Assembly: GCA_021793295.1 (NCBI GenBank)
Contig: JAJYTA010000019.1
Location: 1 to 40,883, forward strand
Direction: 5' to 3'
Length of the DNA stretch: 40,883 nt
Source: Actinomycetes bacterium
GTDB lineage: Bacteria > Actinomycetota > Actinomycetes > Jiangellales > Jiangellaceae
The number at the start of each line of letters is the position of its first letter. Positions within the stretch are counted from its first letter, which is position 1. The position numbers and the translations under genes are program-made. The notes beneath the pieces are model-generated. The model saw nothing but the letters and a program-made list of their open reading frames with translations, did no database searches and was not told where the DNA came from. Below, one piece after another: positions 1 through 8,170 of this stretch.

Positions 1-1
1 C

Positions 2-478
2 GACCGATCACTCGACACCTCCCGCCGCTTCGATGCGCTCAAGATCCTGGTGTCGCTGCGAACGACCGGGCGCCGCCGGCTGGGCGCGATGGTCGAGCAC
101 GTCGTCGCCTTGGCCCATCGGGCCGGCGACGTGATCCGTGCTCAGGACGGCCTCGAGTTGCTCAGCGAACCGCAGACGGTGACCGTGCTGTTCCGCTGCC
201 ACCCGCCCGGCGCATCCGACGACGAACTGGACGCGCTGAACATCAACGTCCAACGCCACCTGCTCGCCACCGGTCGCGCCGTCGTCGGGCGGACCCGCCA
301 CCGCGGTCGGGTCGCGCTGAAACTCACGTTCGTCAATCCGCTCACGACCCACGACGACGTCGCGGCCCTGGTGCTGCTCATCGCCGACACCGCGGCCGAG
401 CGAATCGCCACCCCGTCGCGCCGCCCGCACCCGTGGGCCCTGCCCACACCGAGCCGAGGCGAAAGGACCACCGCATGA
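2..478 (+). CDS. PLP-dependent decarboxylase, C-terminal part (rhbB/desA-like), 5' truncated
   Basis: The reading frame is open from the window edge, so only the last 158 residues are present and the catalytic lysine region lies outside. The segment begins DRSLDTSRRFDALKI, typical of the C-terminal part of group II PLP decarboxylases that act on L-2,4-diaminobutyrate, lysine or tyrosine. Its stop overlaps the next start (ATGA, 475-478), so it is translationally coupled to a siderophore synthetase. By position it corresponds to rhbB, and it should make the diamine backbone: 1,3-diaminopropane from diaminobutyrate, or cadaverine from lysine. The fragment cannot decide the substrate; an aminotransferase gene just upstream would favour diaminobutyrate. 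The family call is fairly firm, the substrate is inference. Confidence 0.85.
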   Translation, partial: DRSLDTSRRFDALKILVSLRTTGRRRLGAMVEHVVALAHRAGDVIRAQDGLELLSEPQTVTVLFRCHPPGASDDELDALNINVQRHLLATGRAVVGRTRHRGRVALKLTFVNPLTTHDDVAALVLLIADTAAERIATPSRRPHPWALPTPSRGERTTA

Positions 479-2262
479 GCGTCCAGACGACGCCGCGCAC
501 CCGGTCACCGCACCAGGCCGCCGAGGACGCCACCAGCCGCGCACTGTTGACCTGCTGGCTTCGTGAGGTGCCCGGTTGGTCGGTCGATCAGTCCGCGAGC
601 GGGCTCCACGCCGTGATCGCCCTGCCGCGATGGAACGCCCAGCTCATGGTCCGCATCCGCCGGTGGTCGGCGACGTTCCGGCACGACCTCGATCTGCCGG
701 TGTACCTGCACGTCAGCGGTGCCGACGCCCGTCCGGTCGGGCTGCCCGCGCTGACCGTGTTGCTTACCGACGCCCTCAACGACCACCCGCGCGGCCCTGG
801 CCGCCCCGACGCCCTGCTCACGCGCGCGCTCGACAGCGCGGCCGCCGTGAGCGAGTACCTCACCGAGCGCGACGGCGACGTCGATCACCTGTTCAGCGCG
901 ACACCACTGACGTTCGGCGAATCCGAGCAGGCCCTGCTGCTGGGCCACTTGTCGCACCCGACGCCGAAGGGCCGTGGCGAGATGAGCGTGGCGCAACGAC
1001 GGCAGTACGCCCCCGAACTCGGCGGCCTGTTCCCGCTGCGCTGGCTCGCCGTCGACACCGACATCGTCCGCCACGCCAGCGCCGTCGGCACCCCCGCACC
1101 GCAGTTGACCGAGCAGCTGCTGCGCGACGACCCCGCCACCGACGGCCACGCGCTCGACGCCACCCTGCGCGGCGTCGGGGCGCGTCGGGTCCTGCTGCCG
1201 GCGCACCCGTTCGAAGCCGACCGGCTGGCTGCCGATCCCGCCACCGCCGCGCTGTTCGACGACGGCGCCGTCGTCGACCTCGGCCCCTGGGGATCGCCGT
1301 ACGCCCCGACGACCTCCGTCCGCACCGTGCACCGCCCCGAGGCGCCGTGGCAGCTGAAGTTCTCGCTGCACCTGCGGGTGACGAACTCGATGCGAGTGAC
1401 GTTGCCGAAGGAGCTCGACCGCGCGGTGGAGTCCGCCCGTCTGGCCGGCACCGCGATCGGCCGGCGAGCTGCGGCCGTCGCCCCGCACTTTCACCTGGTG
1501 CAAGACCCCGCGTACCTGACGGTGGCCACCGCAGAACGCATCCACGACGGCTTCTCGGTGCTGTTGCGTGAAAACCGGTGGAGGCCCGGCGGGCCCCGCG
1601 ACGTCAGCGCGCTCACCACCCTGTGCCAGGACCACCCCTACGACGGGCGCAGCCGCCTCGCCGCGATCGTGGCCGCCATCGCCGCCCGTGAGCACCGCCC
1701 GGAGCCGGACGTGGCGCGCGACTGGTTCGCCCGGTTCTGCGACGTGGTCGTGCGCTCGCTGGTGCGGCTGTATCTCGACGTCGGCCTGTGCTTCGAAGCG
1801 CATCAACAGAACACGCTCGTCGAGCTGTCGGACGGCTGGCCGGTGCGCGGCGTGTACCGCGACAGCCAGGGCTACTTTCACCGTGAAGCCGCCCACCCCG
1901 ACCTGACCGCGGTGATCCCCGGCCTCGGTGAGGCGAGCGAGTCGATCTTCGGCGAGAAGCTGGCCGACGAGCGGTTGGTCTACTACCTGTTCGTCAACCT
2001 CACCCTCGGCGTCGTGAACGCGCTCGGCCCCTGCGTCGACGAATCGGTCCTCCTGGCCGACCTGCGCCGAGTCCTCACCGCGGAGCGCGCCCGCGGCGGG
2101 CGATACCCCGCCACGTTGCTCGATCGACTCCTCGATGACGACCAGTGGCCGTGCAAGGCGAACCTGCTCACCCGCGTGCACGACATGGACGAACTCGTCG
2201 GCGACATCGCCACCCAGTCCGTCTACGTCAGCGTGCCGAACCCGCTGCGGTGCCGGGCGTGA
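475..2262 (+). CDS. IucA/IucC-family NIS siderophore synthetase (rhbC-like)
   Basis: A 595-residue protein of the usual length for NRPS-independent siderophore synthetases, which use ATP to activate a citrate carboxylate and condense it with a hydroxylated diamine. Visible signatures are HPTPKGRGEM (161-170; the family's HPxxK nucleotide-binding motif), KFSLHLRVTNSMR (295-307) and EAHQQNTLVEL (441-451; catalytic/ATP-binding H-Q-N). I chose ATG 475 because GAAAGGA lies at 461-467 and it overlaps the upstream stop by ATGA; the further-upstream in-frame start would run into the decarboxylase. Cytoplasmic. As the first of two synthetases it corresponds to RhbC/IucA, inferred to make the first citrate amide. 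Family assignment is strong, the order of reaction is inferred. Confidence 0.92.
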   Translation: MSVQTTPRTRSPHQAAEDATSRALLTCWLREVPGWSVDQSASGLHAVIALPRWNAQLMVRIRRWSATFRHDLDLPVYLHVSGADARPVGLPALTVLLTDALNDHPRGPGRPDALLTRALDSAAAVSEYLTERDGDVDHLFSATPLTFGESEQALLLGHLSHPTPKGRGEMSVAQRRQYAPELGGLFPLRWLAVDTDIVRHASAVGTPAPQLTEQLLRDDPATDGHALDATLRGVGARRVLLPAHPFEADRLAADPATAALFDDGAVVDLGPWGSPYAPTTSVRTVHRPEAPWQLKFSLHLRVTNSMRVTLPKELDRAVESARLAGTAIGRRAAAVAPHFHLVQDPAYLTVATAERIHDGFSVLLRENRWRPGGPRDVSALTTLCQDHPYDGRSRLAAIVAAIAAREHRPEPDVARDWFARFCDVVVRSLVRLYLDVGLCFEAHQQNTLVELSDGWPVRGVYRDSQGYFHREAAHPDLTAVIPGLGEASESIFGEKLADERLVYYLFVNLTLGVVNALGPCVDESVLLADLRRVLTAERARGGRYPATLLDRLLDDDQWPCKANLLTRVHDMDELVGDIATQSVYVSVPNPLRCRA

Positions 2263-2837
2263 GCGCGCCGTGGTCGGCGCAGCTACCGGGGACGCGGGTG
2301 CGGATCGACGTCGTTCCCGCCACCAGCCGCGCGCACGCCGAGCTGGTGCATGACTGGATGAACCGCCCGCACGTCGTCCCGTGGTGGCGACTCGGCCACT
2401 CCCTCGACGACATCCGCCGCTACCTCGACGGGCTCACCCACCTCACGCCGTGGATCGTCAGCGCCGACGGCGTCGCGTTCGGCTACGTCGAGACGTACCG
2501 GGTGAGCGACGACCCGCTCGCCGCGGCCTACGACGCCGACGATGACGACGTCGGCTGGCACGTGGCCGTCGGGCCGGTCGAGCTGCTCGGTACCGGGGTG
2601 CCGCGACTGCTGGCCCGGGCGGTCCTGGCTTACCTGCTCACCGACGCCCCGCGCGCGGTGTGCGAGCCCGACGTCGCGAACGCGCGCATGCTCGCCTTCT
2701 GCCGGCGCCTGGGCCTGGACCATCTCGGCGACGTGGATCTACCGGACAAGCGGGCGGCGCTGATGGCGTGCACCCGGGCGGCGTTCGACGCCCGCTGGCC
2801 CGGCGATCGTGCCGCCATCCAGCACAACACCCGGTGA
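2259..2837 (+). CDS. GNAT acyltransferase of siderophore synthesis (rhbD/iucB-like)
   Basis: A 192-residue GNAT-fold protein of the IucB/RhbD/AlcB type that acylates the hydroxylamine of an N-hydroxylated diamine using acyl-CoA. The characteristic N-terminal segment WMNRPHVVPWW (about 32-42) and the GYVETYRV and DVGWHVAVGPVELLGTG stretches fit this subfamily; the C-terminal half carries the ARMLAFCRRLGL coenzyme A-fold helix. The start is GTG 2259, overlapping the preceding stop (GTGA), so translation is coupled. Its place between synthetase and monooxygenase is the rhizobactin 1021 arrangement. Acetyl-CoA is the likely donor, but succinyl-CoA cannot be excluded from sequence. Confidence 0.88.
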   Translation: MSAPWSAQLPGTRVRIDVVPATSRAHAELVHDWMNRPHVVPWWRLGHSLDDIRRYLDGLTHLTPWIVSADGVAFGYVETYRVSDDPLAAAYDADDDDVGWHVAVGPVELLGTGVPRLLARAVLAYLLTDAPRAVCEPDVANARMLAFCRRLGLDHLGDVDLPDKRAALMACTRAAFDARWPGDRAAIQHNTR

Positions 2838-2886
2838 TCGTTGGCGCGTTGTGGTGCCCCGGGCAGCCAGATAGCGCCAATGATCA
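2835..2886. repeat. Intra-operon 13-bp inverted repeat (hairpin)
   Basis: TGATCGTTGGCGC (2835-2847) pairs with GCGCCAATGATCA (2874-2886): 12 Watson-Crick pairs and one G-U, around a 26-nt spacer containing CCCCGGGC. It fills the only real gap (73 bp) inside the siderophore operon and starts inside the stop codon of the acyltransferase gene. No T-tract follows, and a strong ribosome site (GGGAGAGGAGG) comes directly after. It may be an mRNA-stability or attenuation hairpin, or a dispersed palindromic repeat; the window has no second copy. Confidence 0.6.
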
Positions 2887-2910
2887 CCGCAGGGAGAGGA
2901 GGAGAAAACG

Positions 2911-4236
2911 ATGCGGGAACTCGATGTCGTCGGCGTCGGGCTCGGGCCGTTCAACCTGGGCTTGGCCGCCCTGCTGGATCCGGTGACCGACGTTCGGGCG
3001 GCGTTCTTCGAGGCCGCGCCGGGCTTCGCCTGGCACCCGGGCCTGATGCTGCCCGGCACCACGCTGCAGGTGCCCTTCCTCGCCGACCTGGTGAGCTTGG
3101 CCGACCCCACCAGCCGGTACTCGTTCCTGAACTACCTGCATGACCGCGGGCGCCTGTACCGGTTCTATTTCTACGAGCGCTTTCACGTCCCGCGCCGCGA
3201 GTACGACGCGTATGCCCGCTGGGTGGCCGAGCAACTGGCGTCATGCCGGTTCGGCCGCCGGGTGGAATCCGTCGTTCCCGCCGGGCCGCGCGGGTGGACG
3301 GTGACGGTACGCGACGCCGCCGGCGACGCCGCGAGCTACCGCGCGCGGCACGTGGTGTTCGGGGTGGGCAGCCGGCCGTACGTCCCGGAGGTGGCGGCTG
3401 GTCACTTGGGCGACAACGTCTTCCATTCCGCGCACTATCTGAGCCACCGGGAGAAGGCGGTCACCGCGGACGCCGTCACGGTCGTCGGCGCCGGGCAAAG
3501 CGCCGGGGAGATCGTCGCCGACCTGCTGGAGACCGGGCTGGACGACGGCATGGCGCTGGACTGGTTCACTCGCGCCCGGGGCTTCCTGCCGATGGAGTAC
3601 TCGAAGCTCGGGCTGGAGCACTTCACGCCGGAGTACATCGCGCACTTCCACCACCTCGCCCCGCAGGTACGCGACGAGATCCGCGCCGGGCAGGACCTGC
3701 TCTACAAGGGCTTGTCCGCCGAGACGAGCGGGCGGATCTTCGACCTGCTCTACGAGGCGACCATCGACCGGCCCGACCCGCCGGTGGCCTACGCCGGCGG
3801 CTGCGAGCTGGTGGGCATGGAGCCGTCACCCCGGCCCGGCCGGCGCTGGCGGCTGACGTGGCGGCACCGCGACGAACGACGGACGTTTCACCGCGACACC
3901 GACGTCGTCGTGCTGGCCACCGGGCACGTCCCGGCGCCGCTCCCCCTGCCCGACGACGTCGTCGCGCTCGATCACGCCGGGAGGCCGGACGTCACGCTCG
4001 ACTACCGGCTCCGCCGCGCCGACGGCACCCCGTCGACGTTGTTCGTGCAGAACGCAGAGCTGCACACCCACGGCGTCGGCGCGCCCGACCTCGGTCTCGG
4101 TGCACACCGCAACAGCGTCATCGTCAACGCGATCACCGGCCGCGACGCCTACGCCGTCCAGGACCGCACGGTCTACCAGCGGTTCGGCACCGCGTTCTCG
4201 ACCGAATCCGCCCAGCCCGTGGAGGAACCGGCATGA
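2911..4236 (+). CDS. Lysine/ornithine-type N-monooxygenase of siderophore synthesis (rhbE/iucD-like)
   Basis: A 441-residue flavin- and NADPH-dependent N-hydroxylating monooxygenase that converts a primary amine of the diamine into a hydroxylamine. Seen: FAD-binding GVGLGPFNLGLAAL (8-21), NADPH-binding VVGAGQSAGEI (191-201), the VLATGHVP motif and the C-terminal HTHGVGAPDLGLGAHRNS characteristic of IucD/DesB/RhbE. The length matches the family. ATG 2911 follows the strong site GGGAGAGGAGG. Its stop overlaps the next start (ATGA, 4233-4236). Substrate is inferred from context: 1,3-diaminopropane or cadaverine supplied by the decarboxylase at the window start. Confidence 0.93.
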   Translation: MRELDVVGVGLGPFNLGLAALLDPVTDVRAAFFEAAPGFAWHPGLMLPGTTLQVPFLADLVSLADPTSRYSFLNYLHDRGRLYRFYFYERFHVPRREYDAYARWVAEQLASCRFGRRVESVVPAGPRGWTVTVRDAAGDAASYRARHVVFGVGSRPYVPEVAAGHLGDNVFHSAHYLSHREKAVTADAVTVVGAGQSAGEIVADLLETGLDDGMALDWFTRARGFLPMEYSKLGLEHFTPEYIAHFHHLAPQVRDEIRAGQDLLYKGLSAETSGRIFDLLYEATIDRPDPPVAYAGGCELVGMEPSPRPGRRWRLTWRHRDERRTFHRDTDVVVLATGHVPAPLPLPDDVVALDHAGRPDVTLDYRLRRADGTPSTLFVQNAELHTHGVGAPDLGLGAHRNSVIVNAITGRDAYAVQDRTVYQRFGTAFSTESAQPVEEPA

Positions 4237-6008
4237 CCTCGCCCGACCCCGCCAGCACCGCCCTGACGCCACACCTGTGGTCCACCGCCAACCGCGAACT
4301 CGTCGCGAAGATGCTCACCGAGTTCAGCTACGAAGAGATCATCACCCCCGATGTGGCCGACGACGGCACGCTGCGGTGGGACCTGGGGACCGGTGTGCTC
4401 ACCGCGACCGCCACCCCGCGCGCGATGGGCTGGTGGCGGGTGCATCCGGACTCGCTGCGCTGGAGCGCCGGTGCGTTGCCGGACGCCGCCGACCTGCTGT
4501 CGCTGGTACTCCAGCGCGCCGGTGCCGACGCGTCGATCATCGCCGCCGTCATTGGTGAGGTGTCGTCCACTCTGTTGTCCGACGTCGTGCAGCTCTCGCG
4601 GGCCCGAGCCGCGAGCGAGCTCGTGGACCTCGACCCGGTACTCGTCGAGAGCGAGCTGCGCGGGCATCCGTGGATCGTGGCGAACAAGGGCCGAGTCGGC
4701 TTCGGCGCGCAGGACCTGTTGGCGTATGCACCCGAGACCGGCCCGGACATCCGGCTGCACTGGCTCGCAGCCGACCCGGCGATCGCCGATGCCGTGTCGG
4801 TCGACGGCCTCGGCCACCACGACGTCGTCCGCGAGCAGGTGGGCGACGCCGATCTCGACCGGCTGCGCGCCCGCGCTCAGCTCGGCGGCCTCGACCCGGA
4901 CACATGCGTCTACCTGCCGGTACATCCGTGGCAGTGGTCGAACCGCATCGTGCCGTTGCATGCAGTTGACCTGGCCCGCGGCGCGCTGGTGCCGCTCGGC
5001 GAGGGCAGCGCCCGTTACCGGGCCCAGCTGGCCATCCGCACCCTCACCGACATCGACCACCCGGAACGGCGCTACCTCAAGCTTCCGGTCTCGATCCTCA
5101 ACACCTCGGTGTACCGGGGCCTGCCGCGCGAACGTACCCTCGCGGCCCCCGAACTGACGCAGTGGCTGGCCGGCACCGTCGCCGCCGACCCGTTCCTGCG
5201 CGAGACCGGGATGATCCTGCTGGGCGAGGTGGCAGGCGTCAGCGTGGCGCACCCGACGTACGCGGCCCTGCCGGGCGTGCCGTACCAGTACACCGAGATG
5301 TTGGGCGCGATCTGGCGCGAGCCGGTCCAGCCGTACCTGCGCCCGGGCGAGCAGGCGGTGTCACTGGCGGCGCTGCTGCACGTCGATTCGGCGGGGAACT
5401 CGTTCGCCGAGGCACTGGTGCAGCGCAGCGGGCTCGAAGCGTCGGAGTGGATCCGGGCGCTGCACGACGCCCTCCTGCCACCGTTGCTGCACGTGCTGTA
5501 CCGCTACGGCGCGATGTTCTCGCCGCACGGGCAGAACTGCATGATCGTGCATCGCGACGGCGTGCCGACCCGGCTGGTGGTCAAGGATTTCGTCGACGAC
5601 CTCGCGATCTGCTCCGAGCGGCTGCCCGAGCACGCTGGGCTGACGCCGGCGGTGCGCGCCGCATTGGCCGACGTGACGCTCGAGGCGAAGAGTTTGATCA
5701 AGTACCTGCAGAACGGGCTGCTGGTGTGCGTGTACCGGTACCTGGCGGAGATCGTGGCGACTCGGCTGGGGATGAGCGAGGCCGCGTTCTGGGCTTCGGC
5801 GCGGGCGACGCTGTCGGCGTACCAGGAACGCTTCGCCGCCGAGTTGGCCGACCGCTTCACCATGTTCGACCTCGAATCGCCGTCGTTTCCCAAGTTGTGC
5901 CTGAACCGGCTGCGCCTGTTCGAGCGGGGCTACGCCGACGACCCCGACCGCCCCGTCATCGCCGCCCGCGGTCACGTCCCCAACCCCCTCGCCGCCAGCA
6001 TGAAATGA
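4233..6008 (+). CDS. IucA/IucC-family NIS siderophore synthetase (rhbF/iucC-like)
   Basis: A 591-residue second NIS synthetase. Motifs: GHPWIVANKGRVGFG (144-158; a variant of the HPxxK motif), HPWQW (231-235), KLPVSILNTSVYRGLP (283-298), PHGQNCMIV (431-439; catalytic H-Q-N) and KDFVDD. The HPWQ and KLPVSI motifs place it nearer to IucC/DesD than the first synthetase. It should close the pathway by condensing the second acyl-hydroxydiamine onto the citrate mono-amide. ATG 4233 overlaps the preceding stop and has GGAGG at 4221-4225; a much longer open frame upstream is antiparallel noise in GC-rich DNA. The last codons, ATG-AAA-TGA, lie at the start of a 78-bp repeat that supplies the stop. Confidence 0.93.
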   Translation: MTSPDPASTALTPHLWSTANRELVAKMLTEFSYEEIITPDVADDGTLRWDLGTGVLTATATPRAMGWWRVHPDSLRWSAGALPDAADLLSLVLQRAGADASIIAAVIGEVSSTLLSDVVQLSRARAASELVDLDPVLVESELRGHPWIVANKGRVGFGAQDLLAYAPETGPDIRLHWLAADPAIADAVSVDGLGHHDVVREQVGDADLDRLRARAQLGGLDPDTCVYLPVHPWQWSNRIVPLHAVDLARGALVPLGEGSARYRAQLAIRTLTDIDHPERRYLKLPVSILNTSVYRGLPRERTLAAPELTQWLAGTVAADPFLRETGMILLGEVAGVSVAHPTYAALPGVPYQYTEMLGAIWREPVQPYLRPGEQAVSLAALLHVDSAGNSFAEALVQRSGLEASEWIRALHDALLPPLLHVLYRYGAMFSPHGQNCMIVHRDGVPTRLVVKDFVDDLAICSERLPEHAGLTPAVRAALADVTLEAKSLIKYLQNGLLVCVYRYLAEIVATRLGMSEAAFWASARATLSAYQERFAAELADRFTMFDLESPSFPKLCLNRLRLFERGYADDPDRPVIAARGHVPNPLAASMK

Positions 6009-6080
6009 TCATGTTCACTAGGCAATCCCCAACTCCACCACCCGTGCACGCCTGTTGGCGCGGCAGAACGCCTCGTGGTG
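6003..6080. repeat. Dispersed 78-bp palindromic element, copy A
   Basis: First of three related 78-bp copies (others at 18149-18226 and 23756-23833). Each begins AAATGATCATGTTCACT-GGC, contains CCACCACCCGTG-ACGCCT about 32 bp in, and ends ACGCCT-GTGGTG. CACCAC (6036-6041) pairs with GTGGTG (6075-6080), enclosing a smaller GCC/GGC stem. The first bases overlap the end of the synthetase gene and provide its TGA stop. No terminal direct duplication is evident. It looks like a small non-autonomous repeat of the REP/MITE kind, but no mobilising enzyme is seen. Confidence 0.85.
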
Positions 6081-6169
6081 TCTCCGTTGCCGGCAGCCGC
6101 GGGCGGCTTCCACTGCCAGGCAGCGGCGGGCGCCCCTTCCCGGCGCCCACGGGGCCTAATGTGGAGCAC

Positions 6170-6805
6170 GTGGTCAACCTGACGAAGATCTACACCCGGA
6201 CCGGCGACGACGGCACCACCGGCCTCGGCGACTTCTCGCGCACCAGCAAGAACGACCCCCGCCTGGCCGCCTACGCCGACGCGAACGAAGCCAACGCCGT
6301 CATCGGGGTCGCCATCGCCACCGAACGCAGCACGGGCAGCGGCGATCTCGGCGACGACGCCCTGGCCACCCTCACCCGTGTCCAGAACGACCTGTTCGAC
6401 GTCGGGGCCGACCTGTGCATGCCGCTGCGCCCGGAGTACGAGCACCCGCCGCTGCGGGTCGACGCGGCGTGGATCGGCGAGCTCGAAGCGGACTGCGACC
6501 GCTACAACGCCGAGCTGGGGAAGCTGCGCTCGTTCATCCTGCCGGGCGGCACCCTGACCGCTGCCCACCTGCACGTCGCCACCACGACCACCCGCCGCGC
6601 GGAGCGCTCGGCCTGGCTGGCCATCGACACGTACGGCACCGAACCCGACGGCGGCGTCAATCCACTGACCGCGAAGTACCTCAACCGGCTCTCGGACCTG
6701 CTGTTCATCCTGTCGCGCTACGCCAACCGGCACGAGGGCGACGTGTTGTGGCAGCCCGGCGGTGGCCGGGTGGAGGCGCCGCCGAAGCGGGGCCGGACGA
6801 GCTAG
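6170..6805 (+). CDS. Cob(I)yrinic acid a,c-diamide adenosyltransferase, PduO type
   Basis: A 211-residue ATP:cob(I)alamin adenosyltransferase making adenosylcobalamin. Seen: the N-terminal ATP-binding signature YTRTGDDGTTGLGD, the central HLHVATTTTRRAER segment with the conserved arginines, and the C-terminal NRLSDLLFILSRYAN helix, all diagnostic of the PduO fold. I prefer GTG 6170 because homologues begin VNLT-IYTRTGDDG. A TAATGT -10-like hexamer lies at 6157-6162, seven bases before that codon, which suggests a leaderless message; GTG 6161 is the alternative. It stands alone downstream of the siderophore operon and shows no functional tie to it. Confidence 0.93.
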   Translation: MVNLTKIYTRTGDDGTTGLGDFSRTSKNDPRLAAYADANEANAVIGVAIATERSTGSGDLGDDALATLTRVQNDLFDVGADLCMPLRPEYEHPPLRVDAAWIGELEADCDRYNAELGKLRSFILPGGTLTAAHLHVATTTTRRAERSAWLAIDTYGTEPDGGVNPLTAKYLNRLSDLLFILSRYANRHEGDVLWQPGGGRVEAPPKRGRTS

Positions 6806-6816
6806 CCTCGGGGCCT

Positions 6817-7446
6817 ATGAAGCTGACCAAGTACGAACACGCCTGTGTACTCGTTGAGGACGGCTCGGCCCGCGTCTTGATCGACCCCGGCGCGTACTCC
6901 CACGGATTCGAGCAACTCACCGGGTTGACCGCGATTCTCATCACCCACCAGCACCGCGATCACCTCGACGTCGACCGGCTGCGGCCGCTGCTCGAGCGCA
7001 ACGAGGGCGTGCAGCTGCGAACCGACGCGGGGTCCGCGGCGATTCTGGCCGAAGCCGGCATCGCCGCGAAGGAGGTCCGGCCCGGCGACGAGTTCGACGT
7101 CGGCACGAAGGTCAGCGTGCACGGCAGCCAGCACGCGGTGATCCATCCGGACGTGCCGATCGTGCCCAACGCCGGCTATCTGATCGGTGACCGCTTCTTC
7201 CACCCGGGCGACGCGTTCACCATCCCCGATGTCGACATCGACGTGCTCGGCCTGCCGACCGGCGCGCCGTGGCTCAAAGCGAGCGAAGCGGTGGAGTACC
7301 TGCGCGCCGTCACGCCGAACATCGCCATCCCCATCCACGAGGCGGTCCTGGCTTTCCCGAAGATGCACTTCGACCTGTTCGAACGACTCGCTCCGGAGGA
7401 AACCCGGCTCACCGTGGTCGAGCCGGGCACGACCATCGAGGTGTGA
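6817..7446 (+). CDS. MBL-fold metal-dependent hydrolase
   Basis: A 209-residue metallo-beta-lactamase-fold protein of the UlaG-like type. It opens MKLTKYEHACVLVED, typical of single-domain MBL hydrolases, and has the metal motif THQHRDHLD (about 47-55), the VSVHGSQHAV segment, the FFHPGDAF stretch that provides a later metal ligand, and a C-terminal IPIHEAV histidine. The substrate is unknown. ATG 6817 has no Shine-Dalgarno sequence, but TAGCCT at 6803-6808 suits a leaderless promoter. It follows the adenosyltransferase by 11 bp and could be read through from it. The fold call is firm, function beyond metal hydrolase is not supported. Confidence 0.88.
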   Translation: MKLTKYEHACVLVEDGSARVLIDPGAYSHGFEQLTGLTAILITHQHRDHLDVDRLRPLLERNEGVQLRTDAGSAAILAEAGIAAKEVRPGDEFDVGTKVSVHGSQHAVIHPDVPIVPNAGYLIGDRFFHPGDAFTIPDVDIDVLGLPTGAPWLKASEAVEYLRAVTPNIAIPIHEAVLAFPKMHFDLFERLAPEETRLTVVEPGTTIEV

Positions 7447-7447
7447 G

Positions 7448-7468
7448 ATCGTCGACGGCGCCGACGAT
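7448..7468. terminator. Short hairpin after the MBL hydrolase gene
   Basis: ATCGTCG (7448-7454) and CGACGAT (7462-7468) form a 7-bp stem two bases after the stop codon. There is no following T-run, so this is only a possible terminator or 3'-end stabiliser. Confidence 0.35.
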
Positions 7469-7543
7469 GATCCGGCCCGCGCCATCGGGCGGGGTCGACG
7501 GCGACGGTGAGCATGCCCGCGGTCAGCGAGGGACAATGAAACG

Positions 7544-8170
7544 GTGAACGACAGCGACTTCGAGCACCCGCGGCGACCGGTGCTGCGCGGCGACCTCCCC
7601 GACGTCGCTGATGACGCCGATCCCGCCGACCGTACGGCCGTGGCGCACGCAACGGCCGCGGCGGTCCTGCATGCCGCGCGTGACGACGACTCCGCACCGG
7701 GGACGACCCGCCGTCTCCTCGACCTGGCCGACCGGGTCGGCCTGGACGAGATCGCCGAACTGTGGCGGGAGTCCGGGCCACAGACCCTTCCGGGCACGCT
7801 GTGGTCGCTGTACCTCCTACGCAGCTGGGTTCATCGCAACGGCGCCGAGGCCGCGCGCGTGTTCGCCGCGGGCGAGAAGGTCGCCGAGGTCTCCACCGTG
7901 GTGGCCGGCGTGGCTCACCCGCCTGGACCCCACGAGGTCGCTGCGCTCGGCGACGCCATTCTCACCAGCGCGTTCACCGGCGATTTCGCCGTGGCCCTCG
8001 AGCGAGCCAGCGCATTCTGCCGGGTGGTCGCTGCCGGGCGTGCCCACCTCGCCGACCACGAATTCGACGACGAGGGGCAGCGCCAGACTCGGCTGGCGCG
8101 CGGAAACCTGCGGATGGCCGAAGAGCTCCAGCACGCCGCTGCGCTCTGGCGACGCCGCGAACTGCACTGA
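7544..8170 (+). CDS. Conserved hypothetical protein, helical, cytoplasmic
   Basis: A 208-residue soluble protein that I do not recognise with confidence. The acidic N terminus (EHPRRPVLRGDLPDVADDAD) is followed by alanine- and leucine-rich helices, including ELWRESGPQTLPGTLWSLYLLRSWV (about 75-99; described here in parts: ELWRES, LPGTLWSLYLLR). There is no signal peptide, membrane segment or catalytic motif that I can name. GTG 7544 has GAGGGA at 7529-7533, about ten bases upstream. Codon use matches its neighbours. It lies alone between a hydrolase and a convergently oriented zincin. The general look is that of a conserved actinobacterial protein of unknown function. Confidence 0.7.
   Translation: MNDSDFEHPRRPVLRGDLPDVADDADPADRTAVAHATAAAVLHAARDDDSAPGTTRRLLDLADRVGLDEIAELWRESGPQTLPGTLWSLYLLRSWVHRNGAEAARVFAAGEKVAEVSTVVAGVAHPPGPHEVAALGDAILTSAFTGDFAVALERASAFCRVVAAGRAHLADHEFDDEGQRQTRLARGNLRMAEELQHAAALWRRRELH

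Noticed and set aside
505-2181. Long antisense open frame opposite the first NIS synthetase
   Set aside because: It is a shadow of GC-rich codon bias. The plus frame has all family motifs and a ribosome site, and the antisense protein has no recognisable domain. Many similar antisense frames in the window were dropped for the same reason.
3243-4232. 330-residue N-terminal extension of the second NIS synthetase
   Set aside because: This part is the monooxygenase gene read in another frame; it is arginine/proline-rich and lacks family similarity. The overlap start at 4233 has GGAGG.
2-6008. Desferrioxamine (desABCD) assignment
   Set aside because: Desferrioxamine loci have one NIS synthetase; here there are two plus a IucB-type acyltransferase in rhb order.
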